Assembly: GCA_021464415.1 (NCBI GenBank)
Contig: CM038468.1
Span: forward strand, 5,518,001-5,582,000
DNA: 64,000 bases
Reading direction: 5' to 3'
Origin: Lonicera japonica
Lineage: Eukaryota > Streptophyta > Magnoliopsida > Dipsacales > Caprifoliaceae
Shown here: one piece after another, positions 1 through 9,802 of the stretch
Layout: each line of letters starts with the position of its first letter
How positions within the stretch are numbered: the stretch's first letter is position 1
Notes under the pieces: generated by a model
Databases searched by the model: none
What the model was told of the DNA's origin: nothing
The model's input: only the letters and a program-made list of their open reading frames with translations
Made by a program: the position numbers and the translations under genes

Positions 1-11
1 TATAAATAAGA

Positions 12-265
12 GGGTAAAATTATGTAATTTTCAAAAACCTAAGGGTACTTTGGGTAATTACGAGAGTTTTAGGAATTATAGGATAAAATTACGCAATTTT
101 TAAAAACCTAAGGGCATTTTGGGTAATTACGAGAGTTATGGGAATTATAGGATAAAATTATGTAATTTTTAAAAAACTGAGGGTACTTTGGGTAATTATG
201 AGAGTTATATGATTTTTAGAGTAAATTATGTATTAACCTAAGTGCGTATGTTATGAGAGTTTTTT
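12..265. repeat. 69-bp tandem repeat
   Basis: Three full units begin at 12, 81 and 150, and a decayed fourth begins at 219. Each contains 'ggtaattacgagagtt' or a close variant and 'aaaattatgtaatttt'. The period is exactly 69. No coding potential is seen. It sits at the window edge, so the array may continue to the left. Confidence 0.85.
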
Positions 266-285
266 GAAAGGTAAAAGTATGTAAG

Positions 286-1430
286 TTCCAAAAATCGGAT
301 GTTACTGTTGAGATGATTATGTGAATTAATGAATGTTTGTTTAAACATGCAGGAAACTACGAATCAAGATCAACAAAATGGCATGTCAAGTATCCTTAAC
401 CTACGAGCAATACTTTTACATATCAAAGTTATCAACAAAAAGCATGCTCAAAACACCACATACATTATCTTTCAATAGATCACCAAACACAAGCATGCAC
501 ACTTTTAGTGCATACCACATCTTGGTAGACCACACCGCAGTCACGATCTACCCTATCATCCTCGTCATTTGCATGGGAACTGCATTAAAAAACACCCTAA
601 GCATTCAGATACGGGAAAACTCAAGAAAAGAGAAGCTAGAGAGAGAATATGAGAATGAGAAGAAAATAGCCCGCTTGTGGGACAAAACCTACTCCATTGA
701 ACTATCGCATGACCAATCCTATCTCAAATATTGGCATTTTTTGGTAGGGGAACTTCAAGGTGGTTTTTCTTGAACTTTGTGTAGAAAAAAAACACACGCA
801 CGATAATATCTAATGCAAGATTCTAAGTCATTTCTTTAAAATCACGAGAGAGCACAACCTGCAAAGAAATCTTTGATCTCTAGAGGGTTGAAAACCAGCA
901 ATAAGAATGAGAATATCATAATAAGACGGGAATAGAAAAAATTGAAAAAGTAGAAAATAGAAAAATCCCGCATGAGTACCTAGAGCGAGCGAGAGAAACA
1001 GAAATGTAGAGTGGCAGGGAGAGCCACACCAAGAGTGACAGCTAGGCCAAACCAGCTCAGGGCTTCGTCTTGGGTGAGTAAGGCTCCTGATCACGCCAAA
1101 CGGGAAAAGAAGCTCTTGACCAAAAACATAAAAGGCAGGAAAAGCTTTCCCGAACGAGGGAGAAATAAGGACATCGAAAAACAGAAAACGATGTGGGCCC
1201 ACACTTTTCTCTAAAATATCCAATGAACATTATGAGATCAGAGATTTCCATAAGAAGATTCCTTTCTCGGCTAGATAAAAGAAGGGATGACTTAGAAATA
1301 AGCAAAAGATTGAACCATCACTACGCACGAACTATGAGGGTTGAGAAAATCCATCTTGGAAACTCCTCTTTCAGAATAAAATAACTTACAAAACAAATTT
1401 TTAAAAATTCCCAGAGAAAGGAAAACTTTT
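286..1430. other. unassigned stretch, no supported gene
   Basis: An ATG-started frame at 378-773 (131 codons, plus strand) and overlapping frames on both strands at 828-1305 are open. None shows a recognisable domain or a codon-level signal, so I do not call a gene. The stretch precedes the minisatellite and could be the 3' internal part of the same decayed gypsy element, but nothing in it proves that. Confidence 0.5.
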
Positions 1431-1438
1431 AGAATGGG

Positions 1439-1446
1439 TATATAAA
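1439..1446 (+). promoter_or_regulatory. candidate TATA box before the minisatellite
   Basis: The sequence is tatataaa, about 110 bp before the first 80-bp minisatellite unit, followed by a pyrimidine-rich leader-like stretch. If used, transcription would run into the minisatellite. There is no independent support. Confidence 0.25.
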
Positions 1447-1529
1447 CTCCTAAATGAGCTATTTTCTCCTTCAGAAACCTCTCTCTTTAGCTTCTCGTCG
1501 GTTGATACTACAGAGAACCAAACTCACAC

Positions 1530-1945
1530 AAGTCCTTTCTATAGGGACAAGCCCTCTTCGGAGGCAATACATTCACATAAGCCCTTTCTACAGGCAAAAC
1601 ATCACTCACAAGTCCATTCTATAGGCACAAGCCCTCTTCGAAGGCAATACATTCACATAAGCCCTTTCTACAGGCAAAACATCACTCATAAGTCCTTTCT
1701 ATAGGCACAAGCCCTCTCCGGAGGCAATACATTCACATAAGCCCTTTCTACAGGCAAAACATCACACACATGTCCTTTCTATAAGCACAAGCCCTCTCCG
1801 GAGGCAATACATTCACATAAGCTCTTTCTACAGGCAAAACATCACTCACATGTCCTTTCTACAGGCATAAGCCCTGTTTGGAGGCAATCCATTCACATAA
1901 GCCCTCGCCAAAGGCGAAACATTCACAAAACCCTCCCTAGAGGCA
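1530..1945. repeat. 80-bp minisatellite array
   Basis: Unit starts ('caagccctc...') fall at 1548, 1628, 1708, 1788 and 1868, an exact 80-bp period. Every unit is built from short hairpin modules of the form CCTC-N-GAGG (for example 'gccctctccggaggc') separated by 'attcacataa' and 'aaaacatcactcac'. It runs straight into the longer and then the 63-bp arrays, so the whole 1530-2870 block is one modular minisatellite. Confidence 0.9.
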
Positions 1946-2345
1946 GCTCTTGTTCTTTCTTTTTTACAGATCAAGTCCTCCCAGAGAGGCAAGTGAAACA
2001 ATGGTAGTCCTCCCTCCTGAGGCGAGAAGATCAAAAGCTCTCGCCAGAGGCAAAACATTCACAAAGCCCTCCCCAGAGGCAGCTCTTGTTCTTTCTTTTT
2101 TATAGATCAAGTCCTCCCAGAGAGGCAAGTGAAGCAATGGTAGTCCTCCCACCTGAGCCAAGAAGAGGTAGTCCTTCCATCTGAGGCAAAGTGGAGCAAT
2201 GATAGTCCTCCCACCTGAGGCGAGAAGATCAAAAGCCCTCGCCAAAGGCGAAACATTCACAAAGCCTTCCCCAGAGGCAACTCTTGTTCTTTATTTTTTA
2301 CAGATCAAGTCCTCCCACAGAGGCATGTGAAGCAATAGTAGTCCT
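1946..2345. repeat. minisatellite, long higher-order units
   Basis: Units begin with 'gcagctcttgttcttt' or a near variant at about 1948, 2078 and 2277, giving spacings of about 130 and 199 bp. They mix modules from the flanking 80-bp and 63-bp arrays (CCTC...GAGG hairpins, 'caatggtagtcctccc'). This is typical of unequal exchange in a complex minisatellite. Confidence 0.8.
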
Positions 2346-2387
2346 CCCACCTGAGGCGAGAAGATGTAGTCCTCCTATCTGAGGCAA

Positions 2388-2760
2388 AGTGGAGCAATGG
2401 TAGTCCTCCCACATGAAGCGAGAAAAACAAAGCCCTCCCAAAGAGGCAAAGTGGAGCAATGGTAGTACTCCCATCTGAGGCGAGAAAATCAAAAGCCCTC
2501 GCAGAGAGGCACAGTGGAGCAATGGTTGTCCTCTCACCTGAGGCGAGAAGATTAAAAGCCCTCCCGGAGAGGCACAGTGGATCAATGGTAGTTCTACCAC
2601 CTGAGGCAAAAAGATCAAAAGCTCTCCCAGAGAGGCACAGTAGAGCAATGGTAGTCCTCCCACCTGAGGCGAGAAGATCAAGACCTCCCAGAGGAGCAGA
2701 GGAGTAAGGGTAGTCCTCCCATCTGAGGCGAGTGTAGTAATGATAGTCCTTCCATCTAAG
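2388..2760. repeat. 63-bp minisatellite array
   Basis: Unit starts ('gtggagcaatgg' or variant) fall at 2451, 2514, 2577 and 2640, an exact 63-bp period, with more decayed units on both sides. As 63 is divisible by three, frames stay open through the array on both strands (plus 2459-2707; minus 2298-2901) and encode a 21-residue repeat. I treat these as by-products of the period, not genes. Tandem arrays in the 3' UTR just before the 3' LTR are known for Tat/Ogre-type gypsy elements, and the position fits that. Confidence 0.85.
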
Positions 2761-3155
2761 GCAAGTGAAGCAAATAAAGCCCTCGAAAGAGGCAACGAGG
2801 TAACAAAAGCCCTCTCCGGAGGCAAAACCAAACATAAGCCCTCTCTGGAGGCATTCACAAACAATTCTGCAAGCATTTATTAGGGTTCTTGCGGGAGCCA
2901 CAAATCAAAGTCTCTTCCAGTCGCCTCCATTCTTTGCAAGCAAGGAGCTTGAATCGAAAGGGTCTGTAAACACCCTAATTTGCGACCCCCGCAAGAACCC
3001 TCATATTATTACTAGGCTATTTCTCATTTTTTTTAAAGCTTAAATATTGATTTTGGTAGTTTGGCCCTTTTTAGGCTTATTTTGCATTTTTCTTGTTTTT
3101 GCCCACTTTTCATCCCACATTGGATAGGAGTAAAAAGTGAGGCCTTGGGTTTCCT

Positions 3156-3164
3156 TATAAATAA
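3156..3164 (+). promoter_or_regulatory. TATA box of the first LTR-like block
   Basis: The sequence is tataaataa, 190 bp after the TGTAAACACC start, followed by 'ggttaaggc' and the first copy of the R/U5-like landmarks. Position and form fit an LTR U3 promoter. Confidence 0.5.
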
Positions 3165-3470
3165 GGTTAAGGCTTGTAGTTTAAGGAGAGCCAAATGAGA
3201 AGGATCATAGAAGAGCTTTTTTAGCCATTGAACCCACAATTCTCATTAGTATAAGATTCTCCTACTCTTTTATTAGAGATGTCGAGAATTATGCTCTAGT
3301 TAATTTTATTAGGTTATCAGAAAATAAAAATCTTTTCAGTATAAAGTTTGCACTCGGAGTGTCAGTCTTTGTCAACGCCGGAGGTCTATTCGCTTATCTC
3401 GTATTTATATTATCGTCAGGAAGGTAATCATTTGACCATTTCTTTTATTTAAGTTAATTATTATTATTAT

Positions 3471-3640
3471 ATGCATGCTTGTCTTATTTTAATTAAGTTT
3501 ATTATATGCGTACTTGTCTTATTTTAATTAAGCTTATTATATGCGTACTTGTTTTAAGTTTATTATATATGTCTTTATTTTATTAAAGTTTACTATCTAG
3601 ACTTGTTTAATTAAAGTTTATTATATATACGTACTTGTTT
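3471..3640. repeat. 35-bp AT-rich tandem repeat
   Basis: The motif 'atgcRtRcttg' recurs at 3471, 3506 and 3541 (period 35), embedded in 'ttaattaagtttattat'. More decayed units follow to 3640, and a related unit lies at about 3745-3800. Confidence 0.75.
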
Positions 3641-3897
3641 ATTTTCTCAGAAGTATTATAAGTGAGTAGGGAGTTGGCTTGCTTGGGCCAACATAAATCG
3701 AAAGCATTTACTTCCACTATCATCTGACCCTTTCTTTTAAATTGAGTTTATTATATGCATACTTGTTTATTATTTTAATTGAGTTTATTACTTGTTTAAC
3801 TTTAATTAAAGGTCTATTTTCTATATTAGAAACTCTCATAGAATTCACATCGAGTCCGGAAGTCACCCACGCACTAGAGCAGCCTACCAGATGGGTT

Positions 3898-4114
3898 TGT
3901 CGCATGACAAACCCAATACAAATACAAATTGTCGCACGACAAACCCATCTGTCGCACGACAAACCTTGTCATGTCACGCGACAATCCCCCCCAAACACCG
4001 ACCAACCACTTTCTGATACATCAGTCTGTCAGAACCGTCACTTGAGCCGTTTGTCGCCCGACATATGTATATGTCGCGCGGCACTTGCCCTTTCTGGGGG
4101 AATGTCGCGCGACA
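3898..4114. promoter_or_regulatory. cluster of seven TGTCGC/GCGACA palindromes
   Basis: Near-palindromic 12-mers lie at 3898-3909, 3930-3941, 3950-3961, 3972-3983, 4052-4063, 4072-4083 and 4103-4114. The last, TGTCGCGCGACA, is perfect; the others differ from a perfect palindrome by one or two central bases. All lie within 235 bp upstream of the TATA box at 4130, as expected for binding sites of a dimeric factor, or for decayed CpG-rich palindromes in an LTR U3. Confidence 0.6.
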
Positions 4115-4129
4115 ATCGCTCCCGAGTAC

Positions 4130-4137
4130 TATAAATA
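4130..4137 (+). promoter_or_regulatory. TATA box of the second LTR-like block
   Basis: TATAAATA followed by GG, 15 bp after the last TGTCGC palindrome. It is followed about 170 bp later by the CCGGAGTGCC landmark shared with the first block, so it is probably the U3 promoter of the second LTR copy. Confidence 0.6.
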
Positions 4138-5551
4138 GGCCAACACCCCCATGGGTTCTAGGCAGCCATTCCCCACCACAAAGGACACGGTTCTGACACC
4201 GAAAATCCTTATTTCTCTCTTACATTTCTAATCTTTAAGCCTTTTTCGGAAGCACCTTTGATAACATTTATTTCTGCAAGAGTCTCGGATCTAATCTTGG
4301 CACCCGGAGTGCCATCTTCTAGAGTCAAACCGCTGGAAATATTTCAAAGAGAAAAGCTTATATCCACCGGAGGTTTTCTCTGCCGTATTATATTTTCTCT
4401 CTTTCATTCTTAGATATATCGTCGGGAAGGTAACTAAAGTCTCTTCTAGTAATCAAATAATATATCTGCATACTAGTTTTATTGTACTTTATTTAGTAAT
4501 TATAGATTTGTTTAAATCTTATTTAAGTTTATTGTATATTCGTATTTGTTATCTTCGGAAGTATTATAAGTGAGTAAGGAGTTGGCTTGCTTGGGCTAAC
4601 ATAAACCGAAAGCATTTACTTTCATCATCCTCGAAATTTAAGTTGTTTTGTAGACTCTTTTTATATGTTGTTCTGTCTACTTTCTAGCTGGATAAACTTA
4701 TTATCAATTTATTGATATTCTATCATTTTTAAACAAAACAACTTGATAAAATCATGATAAAATCATTTGTAAGACCAGAAGAAGTAAGACTATTTATCAT
4801 CTGGATAAAACTAAGTTTTTAAAATCCGGACTGATAAAGCTTACATAGAAATTAAATTCAGATATATTATGTCTTCCATATAGACTGTAATGTATCTGAT
4901 ACACTCTCCTCAAGAGTTCAATTTCATATCAAATCAATTCCGATAAAATCTGATCTTTTCTAAATTAAACAAACGAGATAATTAATATTGTTATCTGAGA
5001 AAATAATACCGAATCACTCTCATTTCAAAATTGATAAGATAAACTTTTGTCACTAGTAATCAGATTTCGACAAAACAAAAACATCGGATCACGGAATACA
5101 AGGTTTTCATCCCTTTTTCCCTTTTTTCCCAAAATCAGGTTTTCATGAGTTATTTCTAGAAAGCGGTAGAATATCAGTAAAAGCATCCAAGTTTTTCAAC
5201 ATAGAATAAACATATAAGACCACTAAAGACCGAAAGGGCGGAACGGGTGCTTAATACCTTCCCAATCCGTAACATAGTCCTCGAACCCTATAGAATCCTA
5301 GTTTCGTAGACAAACATGTAAAGAAAGGCTTATCTGTAACCTTTTCTCTTACACAACTATTTTGTCCATTTTCTCGTAAAACGTACTGGCGACTCTAACG
5401 AACCCTTTTGCATCTAGAAATAGGATAGAGGGACACCCGATATAAATTATCAACACATAGAAGCAAATAGAACAACGAAATCCTTTTCGATGTTTCAGAC
5501 TCCCAAACTAGAGGCTGAAACCCTGGGGTCGCATTTGCGGATTCTCACACA

Positions 5552-7260
5552 TATTCATAAGACTTGGTGTATTATATGAACTCTTTGGATAAATAATGTA
5601 TGTACGTAAATATGACAAATTGACTAGTAACTTGACTGATTAACTCCAGTAAAACCTGAATATGAAAATTTTCAACAATTGTATATGAGAGATAGGGCAA
5701 ACCAAAAACACAAAATGAAGTTAAAATAGATCACAATTAAAATCCGCTTAAGTAACAAATATGTGCTTTAAGTCTAATCATTGCATTTATTCACTTGGGA
5801 TTTTTTTTGTTTCTGGATCAAGTAGTATATGTAAATTAATTGAATAAGAATGAGGTTTAGATTATAACTAAAAATATTTAGTTGTTAACTAATTTAATCT
5901 TACTTAGTACTTCTCGTTTATTTGTATTTCCTTATCATAACTTTTTACTATAAAATAAAAAAGATATTGTCAATTTTAAATTTAAATACATTCAGTTTTT
6001 ATTTTCATAGTTTTAAATGGTATTAATGGTTTGACAATTTGAAGGGATGGAAACCATTCAAATGTGTGTAAAAGCAGAATTCCTGTAAACTTTTGATGCT
6101 AAAGGGGGATACGGGGTGAATACCAAAAGGGAAATGATCCTATAAACTAATTAGTTCACTACTACTTTTGTTTTTAGTATATTTTAAAATAAAAGTCAAT
6201 TTTTATAACGTAATCAGTAAACTATATCTCGTAATAGTCATTTTTACCCATTAATTAATTAAATTAAAATTCGTACTTGGCTGGTTAAAACTAAAGAGAC
6301 ATATTCTAATTTAAGGGAAAAACATTTGTGCTCGGTGTTATACTATTATATATAATACGGCATTCAGTTTGCATGCACAAAATATAACTTACACTTTATA
6401 CTTTTATATATATAACGGGCCATTCAATTTGCATGCACAAAATAGAACTTACATTTTTAATGACAGCAAGAAGTACAAAGTTCGTACTTCTAACCACTAT
6501 AAAATGATTTGGATGCATATTTACTTTGGTTATTGTTTCATTCTTGTTTATTTTTACTCATAAAGAATAGCAGAAAATTTTATGTATAAAATTATATAAG
6601 ACATTGGAAGAAATTAAATATTTAGTTCAAGTGATATAATCATGTTGAAAATAAAATAATTAAAATTGAATTTGAATTTGTAGAAATATCATGATTTGAA
6701 AAAACTGTACTCTTACTATATTTGATTGAATAAAAAGTTTAAAATTTGCACAAATAAATAAAGTATACAATACTTAATAGGGAAGGTCCAATTTATTGCC
6801 GCGCAGACAAAAAACACAAAAGATAACCTTCTCAATTTCTGGCGTACGTAGATTAGCGCGCATGCAAGAAAAACTATCCACATTTTTTATTTTTATTTTT
6901 TTCGCCAATAAGTGTTGAAAATAGTATATATATATATATATAATGTAATTTACAACTTATTAGGTACATTTATTTATTTATACTGTTTAATAAAATAAAT
7001 AATTTATAAAATAAAAGTTAAAATATTAAAAGCTTAAAACAGAAAAATAGATACATAAAAAATGATGTTGCGTGCATAATAAACCATCTAAGGTAAAGGA
7101 ACTAGTTACCTTCACAATATATAATCCTACTTTTCCTATGCACATTATCTTCATGGTTATTATTGAAGGTGGTACCAAAAAAACTTTTTATTAGTTCTTT
7201 TCTAATTACATTTAATAATGATATGTATTTTTAGTCTCCATGCACCCTACAACTAGCTTT
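5552..7260. repeat. dispersed repeat R1, copy a
   Basis: A non-coding AT-rich repeat shared with 9120-9802 plus 21673-22520, with 29440-31190 and with 41090-45270. Shared landmarks in order: 'gacaaattgactagtaac', 'tgtatatgagRgataggg', 'aatatgtgctttaagtct', 'acatttgtgctcggtgtt', 'aatttgcatgcacaaaat', 'agattggaagaaa', and a 'ggttattattgaaggtgg' region near the right end. There are no terminal repeats or coding remnants that I can recognise, so the element class is unknown. The 'cattcataagactt' left edge directly follows the LTR-like terminus. Confidence 0.7.
6920..6942. repeat. TA microsatellite
   Basis: An uninterrupted run of about ten TA units. Similar runs occur at about 8475, 8705, 26268, 49895, 50115 and 50297. 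Confidence 0.8.
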
Positions 7261-7513
7261 AACTTAAGTTTATGCGCGGCAATTGCTATATAGGCTTCTA
7301 AAATGTTGTTCCTAGTACACATACTCTATTTTTTAAATATCGTGTACAGTTACTATAAGTATACATGTAAAATTGAGGAGTAATTTTCGGTTGCCCATTA
7401 ACCTCGCTGGTTATTTGTTTGTGCATTTATTATCCAATTTGCTCTAGTCCTATATGTGCATGCATTTATACATATTAACTATTATTTTCCTCTCAAATTG
7501 GTATTCTTATATT

Positions 7514-8139
7514 GGGACAATTGAAAAAAAGGACTTATTAGAGAAAGATTTTCACACTAAAGCCAAAGAATAATTTTTTTGTAAATAAAGGGCCTATTTT
7601 TTATTTTATTGATAATATGACGTGTTTTTTTTTATTGTAAAATGACATCACAACCCTTAAAATAAATTAAAAAAATACCAATATGCATTAAAATATGGAC
7701 TGCAATATGAACTTTTCAGTCTATATTTCATTGCAATATGAACTTTGCAGTCCACATTTTACTGCAATATGAACTTTGCAGTCCACATTTTACTGCAATA
7801 TGAACTTTGCAGTCCTTATTTTTGGTGCAAAGTTCATATTGCAGTCCATGTTTTACTGCAATGTGAACTTTGCAGTCCATATTTCACTGCAATATGAACT
7901 TTGCAGTCCATATTTTTGTGCAAATTTCATAAAGAGGGAAAATTTAGGTAATATATAACATGTTTTTATTAATTAAATGATATTTAAATTTATTCAAATA
8001 CCTTAATTTAAAATATAAAATAAAATAGGCCCCTTACACTAATTACCAATTAAAAATAAGCCCTTCATTCAAAAAAATATTATTCATTGAATTTTTTGTA
8101 AAAATCAACGTGTAATAAGACCTTTTACCTAATTTCTGG
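7514..8139. mobile_element. Mutator-like MITE, family M1, copy A
   Basis: 626 bp, flanked by the exact 9-bp direct repeat TCTTATATT (7505-7513 and 8140-8148). The ends are imperfect inverted repeats (GGGACAATTG...AAGGACTTATTAG against CCAGAAATTAGG...AAGGTCTTATTACA) extending about 75 bp to GGGCCTATTT. The interior (7695-7935) is an array of the 18-mer TGCAATATGAACTTTGCA, period 31, with one unit inverted at 7826-7843. There is no transposase. A 9-bp target duplication is the Mutator hallmark. Copy B (40400-41064) is the same element in inverse orientation. Confidence 0.85.
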
Positions 8140-8148
8140 TCTTATATT

Positions 8149-9119
8149 TTAGTTTTGGGATGTTTTAAAATTAATAATAGTACCATCCCATTCGGGGCAT
8201 AATCAATCTTACCAAATTTCACAATTTAAATACGGTTTATTATTAACGATTGATTATATTGAATTATTTTTTTCTTAAAAAATACTACAAGTCGGAGTTA
8301 ATATATGGTTAGATTTGCTAACTCTACTTTAGATTTAATATATGGTATGCATCTATTTATGACAAATTGTCTTTTTTCTAGTAATTATTGCATACTTTAA
8401 GCTCTTTAGTACTTTAATCCAATAAAATTACATTTTATATCTGTTTCGAAAATATTTTTTTATGTATTCTATGATATATATATATATATATATATTTATA
8501 TTAAGATCTTACTTTAATCAAATAAATTCACTTTTTATATCTGTTTCAAAAATATTTTTTATGTATAATATGAATATATATTTAATAAATTTCATATCCA
8601 ACATTATATTCTACAATAAAATAGTTACATGGATGTTTGAATATCTTTTATTTTTCTACTGTGGCAATATATCTTTGTGTTAATGAATATATGAACAAAC
8701 GTCTAAATATATATATATATATATATCAGTTTGTTTGTTTGCTTTTTTTTTTTTGTCTTATTATTATGTTGTTCATTTCTCTTATAATCAACATAAATGC
8801 ATTTAACTGTCAATGATTATATACAAGAATATATATACATGCTCAAATTTCATTTTCTATATATACATACTTAGATTTCATTTTATATATTATTAGCTGT
8901 ATTATTTAAAAAAAAACTACTATTACATTAAAAACATAATTATAATAAAATATACTTTAAATAGTAATTATTTATAGTCAACTTTTTACAAATATATCGA
9001 TCAATCATATTAATTGCCTTAATTAAAAGGTCGGGGGTAATATTGTCATAAACCTTTAGTATTAATGGGTAGATTATGGATAATTAAGGTAAGGGGGATT
9101 AATCACTAATTTTTATAAG
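8149..9119. other. AT-rich stretch, nothing identified
   Basis: Very AT-rich with TA runs and a partial internal duplication ('cttactttaatcaaataaa' and 'tttttatgtat' recur around 8400-8600). No gene, terminal repeats or RNA gene is visible. Confidence 0.6.
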
Positions 9120-9802
9120 TTGGTAATCCTAACCCCTAATATGACAAATTGATTAGTAACTAGAATGATTAACCCCAGGTAACCTCAATAGGAAAATCTT
9201 CAAGAATTGTATATGAGGGATAGGGCGAACCAAAAACACTTACACAACTGCTTTCAAAATTTAAAATTGAACTTAAAATTGATTACAATTAAAATCAGCT
9301 TAAGTTATAAATATGTGCTTTAAGTCTGATAACTGCAATTATTCACTTTGGATTTTTTGTTTCTCAATCAAATAGTACATGTAGATAAAGTTTACTTATT
9401 TGTTAGTTTAATTTAATAAGAACGGGCTTTATACTATAACTAAAAATAATTCTACAATCTATAATTTTTTATCTGTTTAATTTTAAAGGATATTAACGGT
9501 TTGACCATTTGATCGGAAGGAAATCATCCACATGAGAGTCAAAGTAGAATTACTGTATACTTTGGAGAATGCTAAAGGAGAATAAATGGTGGATATCCAA
9601 AGGGAAATTAGCAATTAGTTCAGTAATACTTTTCTTTTAGTATATTTTAAAATAAGAGTTAATTTTTATTTCTTTTAACATAATCAGTAAACTATATCTA
9701 GTAATAGTTATTTTTAATCATCGATTAAATTAAAATTTATGCTCGGTTAGTTAAAATTAAAATGAGATATTTTAATTTAAGGAGGAGAACATTTGTGTTC
9801 GG
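9120..9802. repeat. dispersed repeat R1, copy b, left part
   Basis: It matches the first half of R1 copy a and stops at 'tttgtgttcgg', exactly where the Athila-like element begins. The remainder resumes at 21673 after the duplicated TTCGG. Confidence 0.8.

Larger units (their letters stand above)
2966..5551 (+). repeat. LTR-like sequence of a gypsy element, composite
   Basis: It starts TGTAAACACC directly after the minisatellite and ends ...CGGATTCTCACA, i.e. TG...CA. The ends share an inverted TGCGACCCC/GGGGTCGCA block. Inside are two TATA boxes (3156 and 4130). Each is followed by the same ordered landmarks: CCGGAGT, CCGGAGG, ATCGTCRGGAAGGTAA, then a ~70-bp block around 'gagttggcttgcttggg' (3655-3725 and 4555-4625). 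So two diverged R/U5 regions lie in series. A 'tggcgactctaacgaaccc' stretch at 5388 resembles the tRNA-Arg primer-binding sites of Ogre/Tat elements but lies inside the block. A second fragment at 46430-46738 ends at the same position, which supports 5551 as a true terminus. No partner LTR is in the window. Confidence 0.55.

Noticed and set aside
378..773. 131-codon ATG-started frame on the plus strand
   Set aside because: No domain, no homologue I recognise, and it lies in repeat-rich DNA before a minisatellite; not enough to call a gene.
1548..1947. Regular 80-bp array resembling a CRISPR array
   Set aside because: Units are conserved along their full length with no unique spacers, and the context is a plant genome.
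2298..2901. Long overlapping minus-strand frames and a plus-strand frame (2459-2707)
   Set aside because: They arise because the 63-bp repeat period is a multiple of three; both strands are open, so this is repeat-driven.
5388..5406. 'tggcgactctaacgaaccc' as a functional primer-binding site
   Set aside because: It resembles Ogre-type PBS, but two independent copies continue 160 bp past it to a common terminus, so it appears to be inside the LTR.
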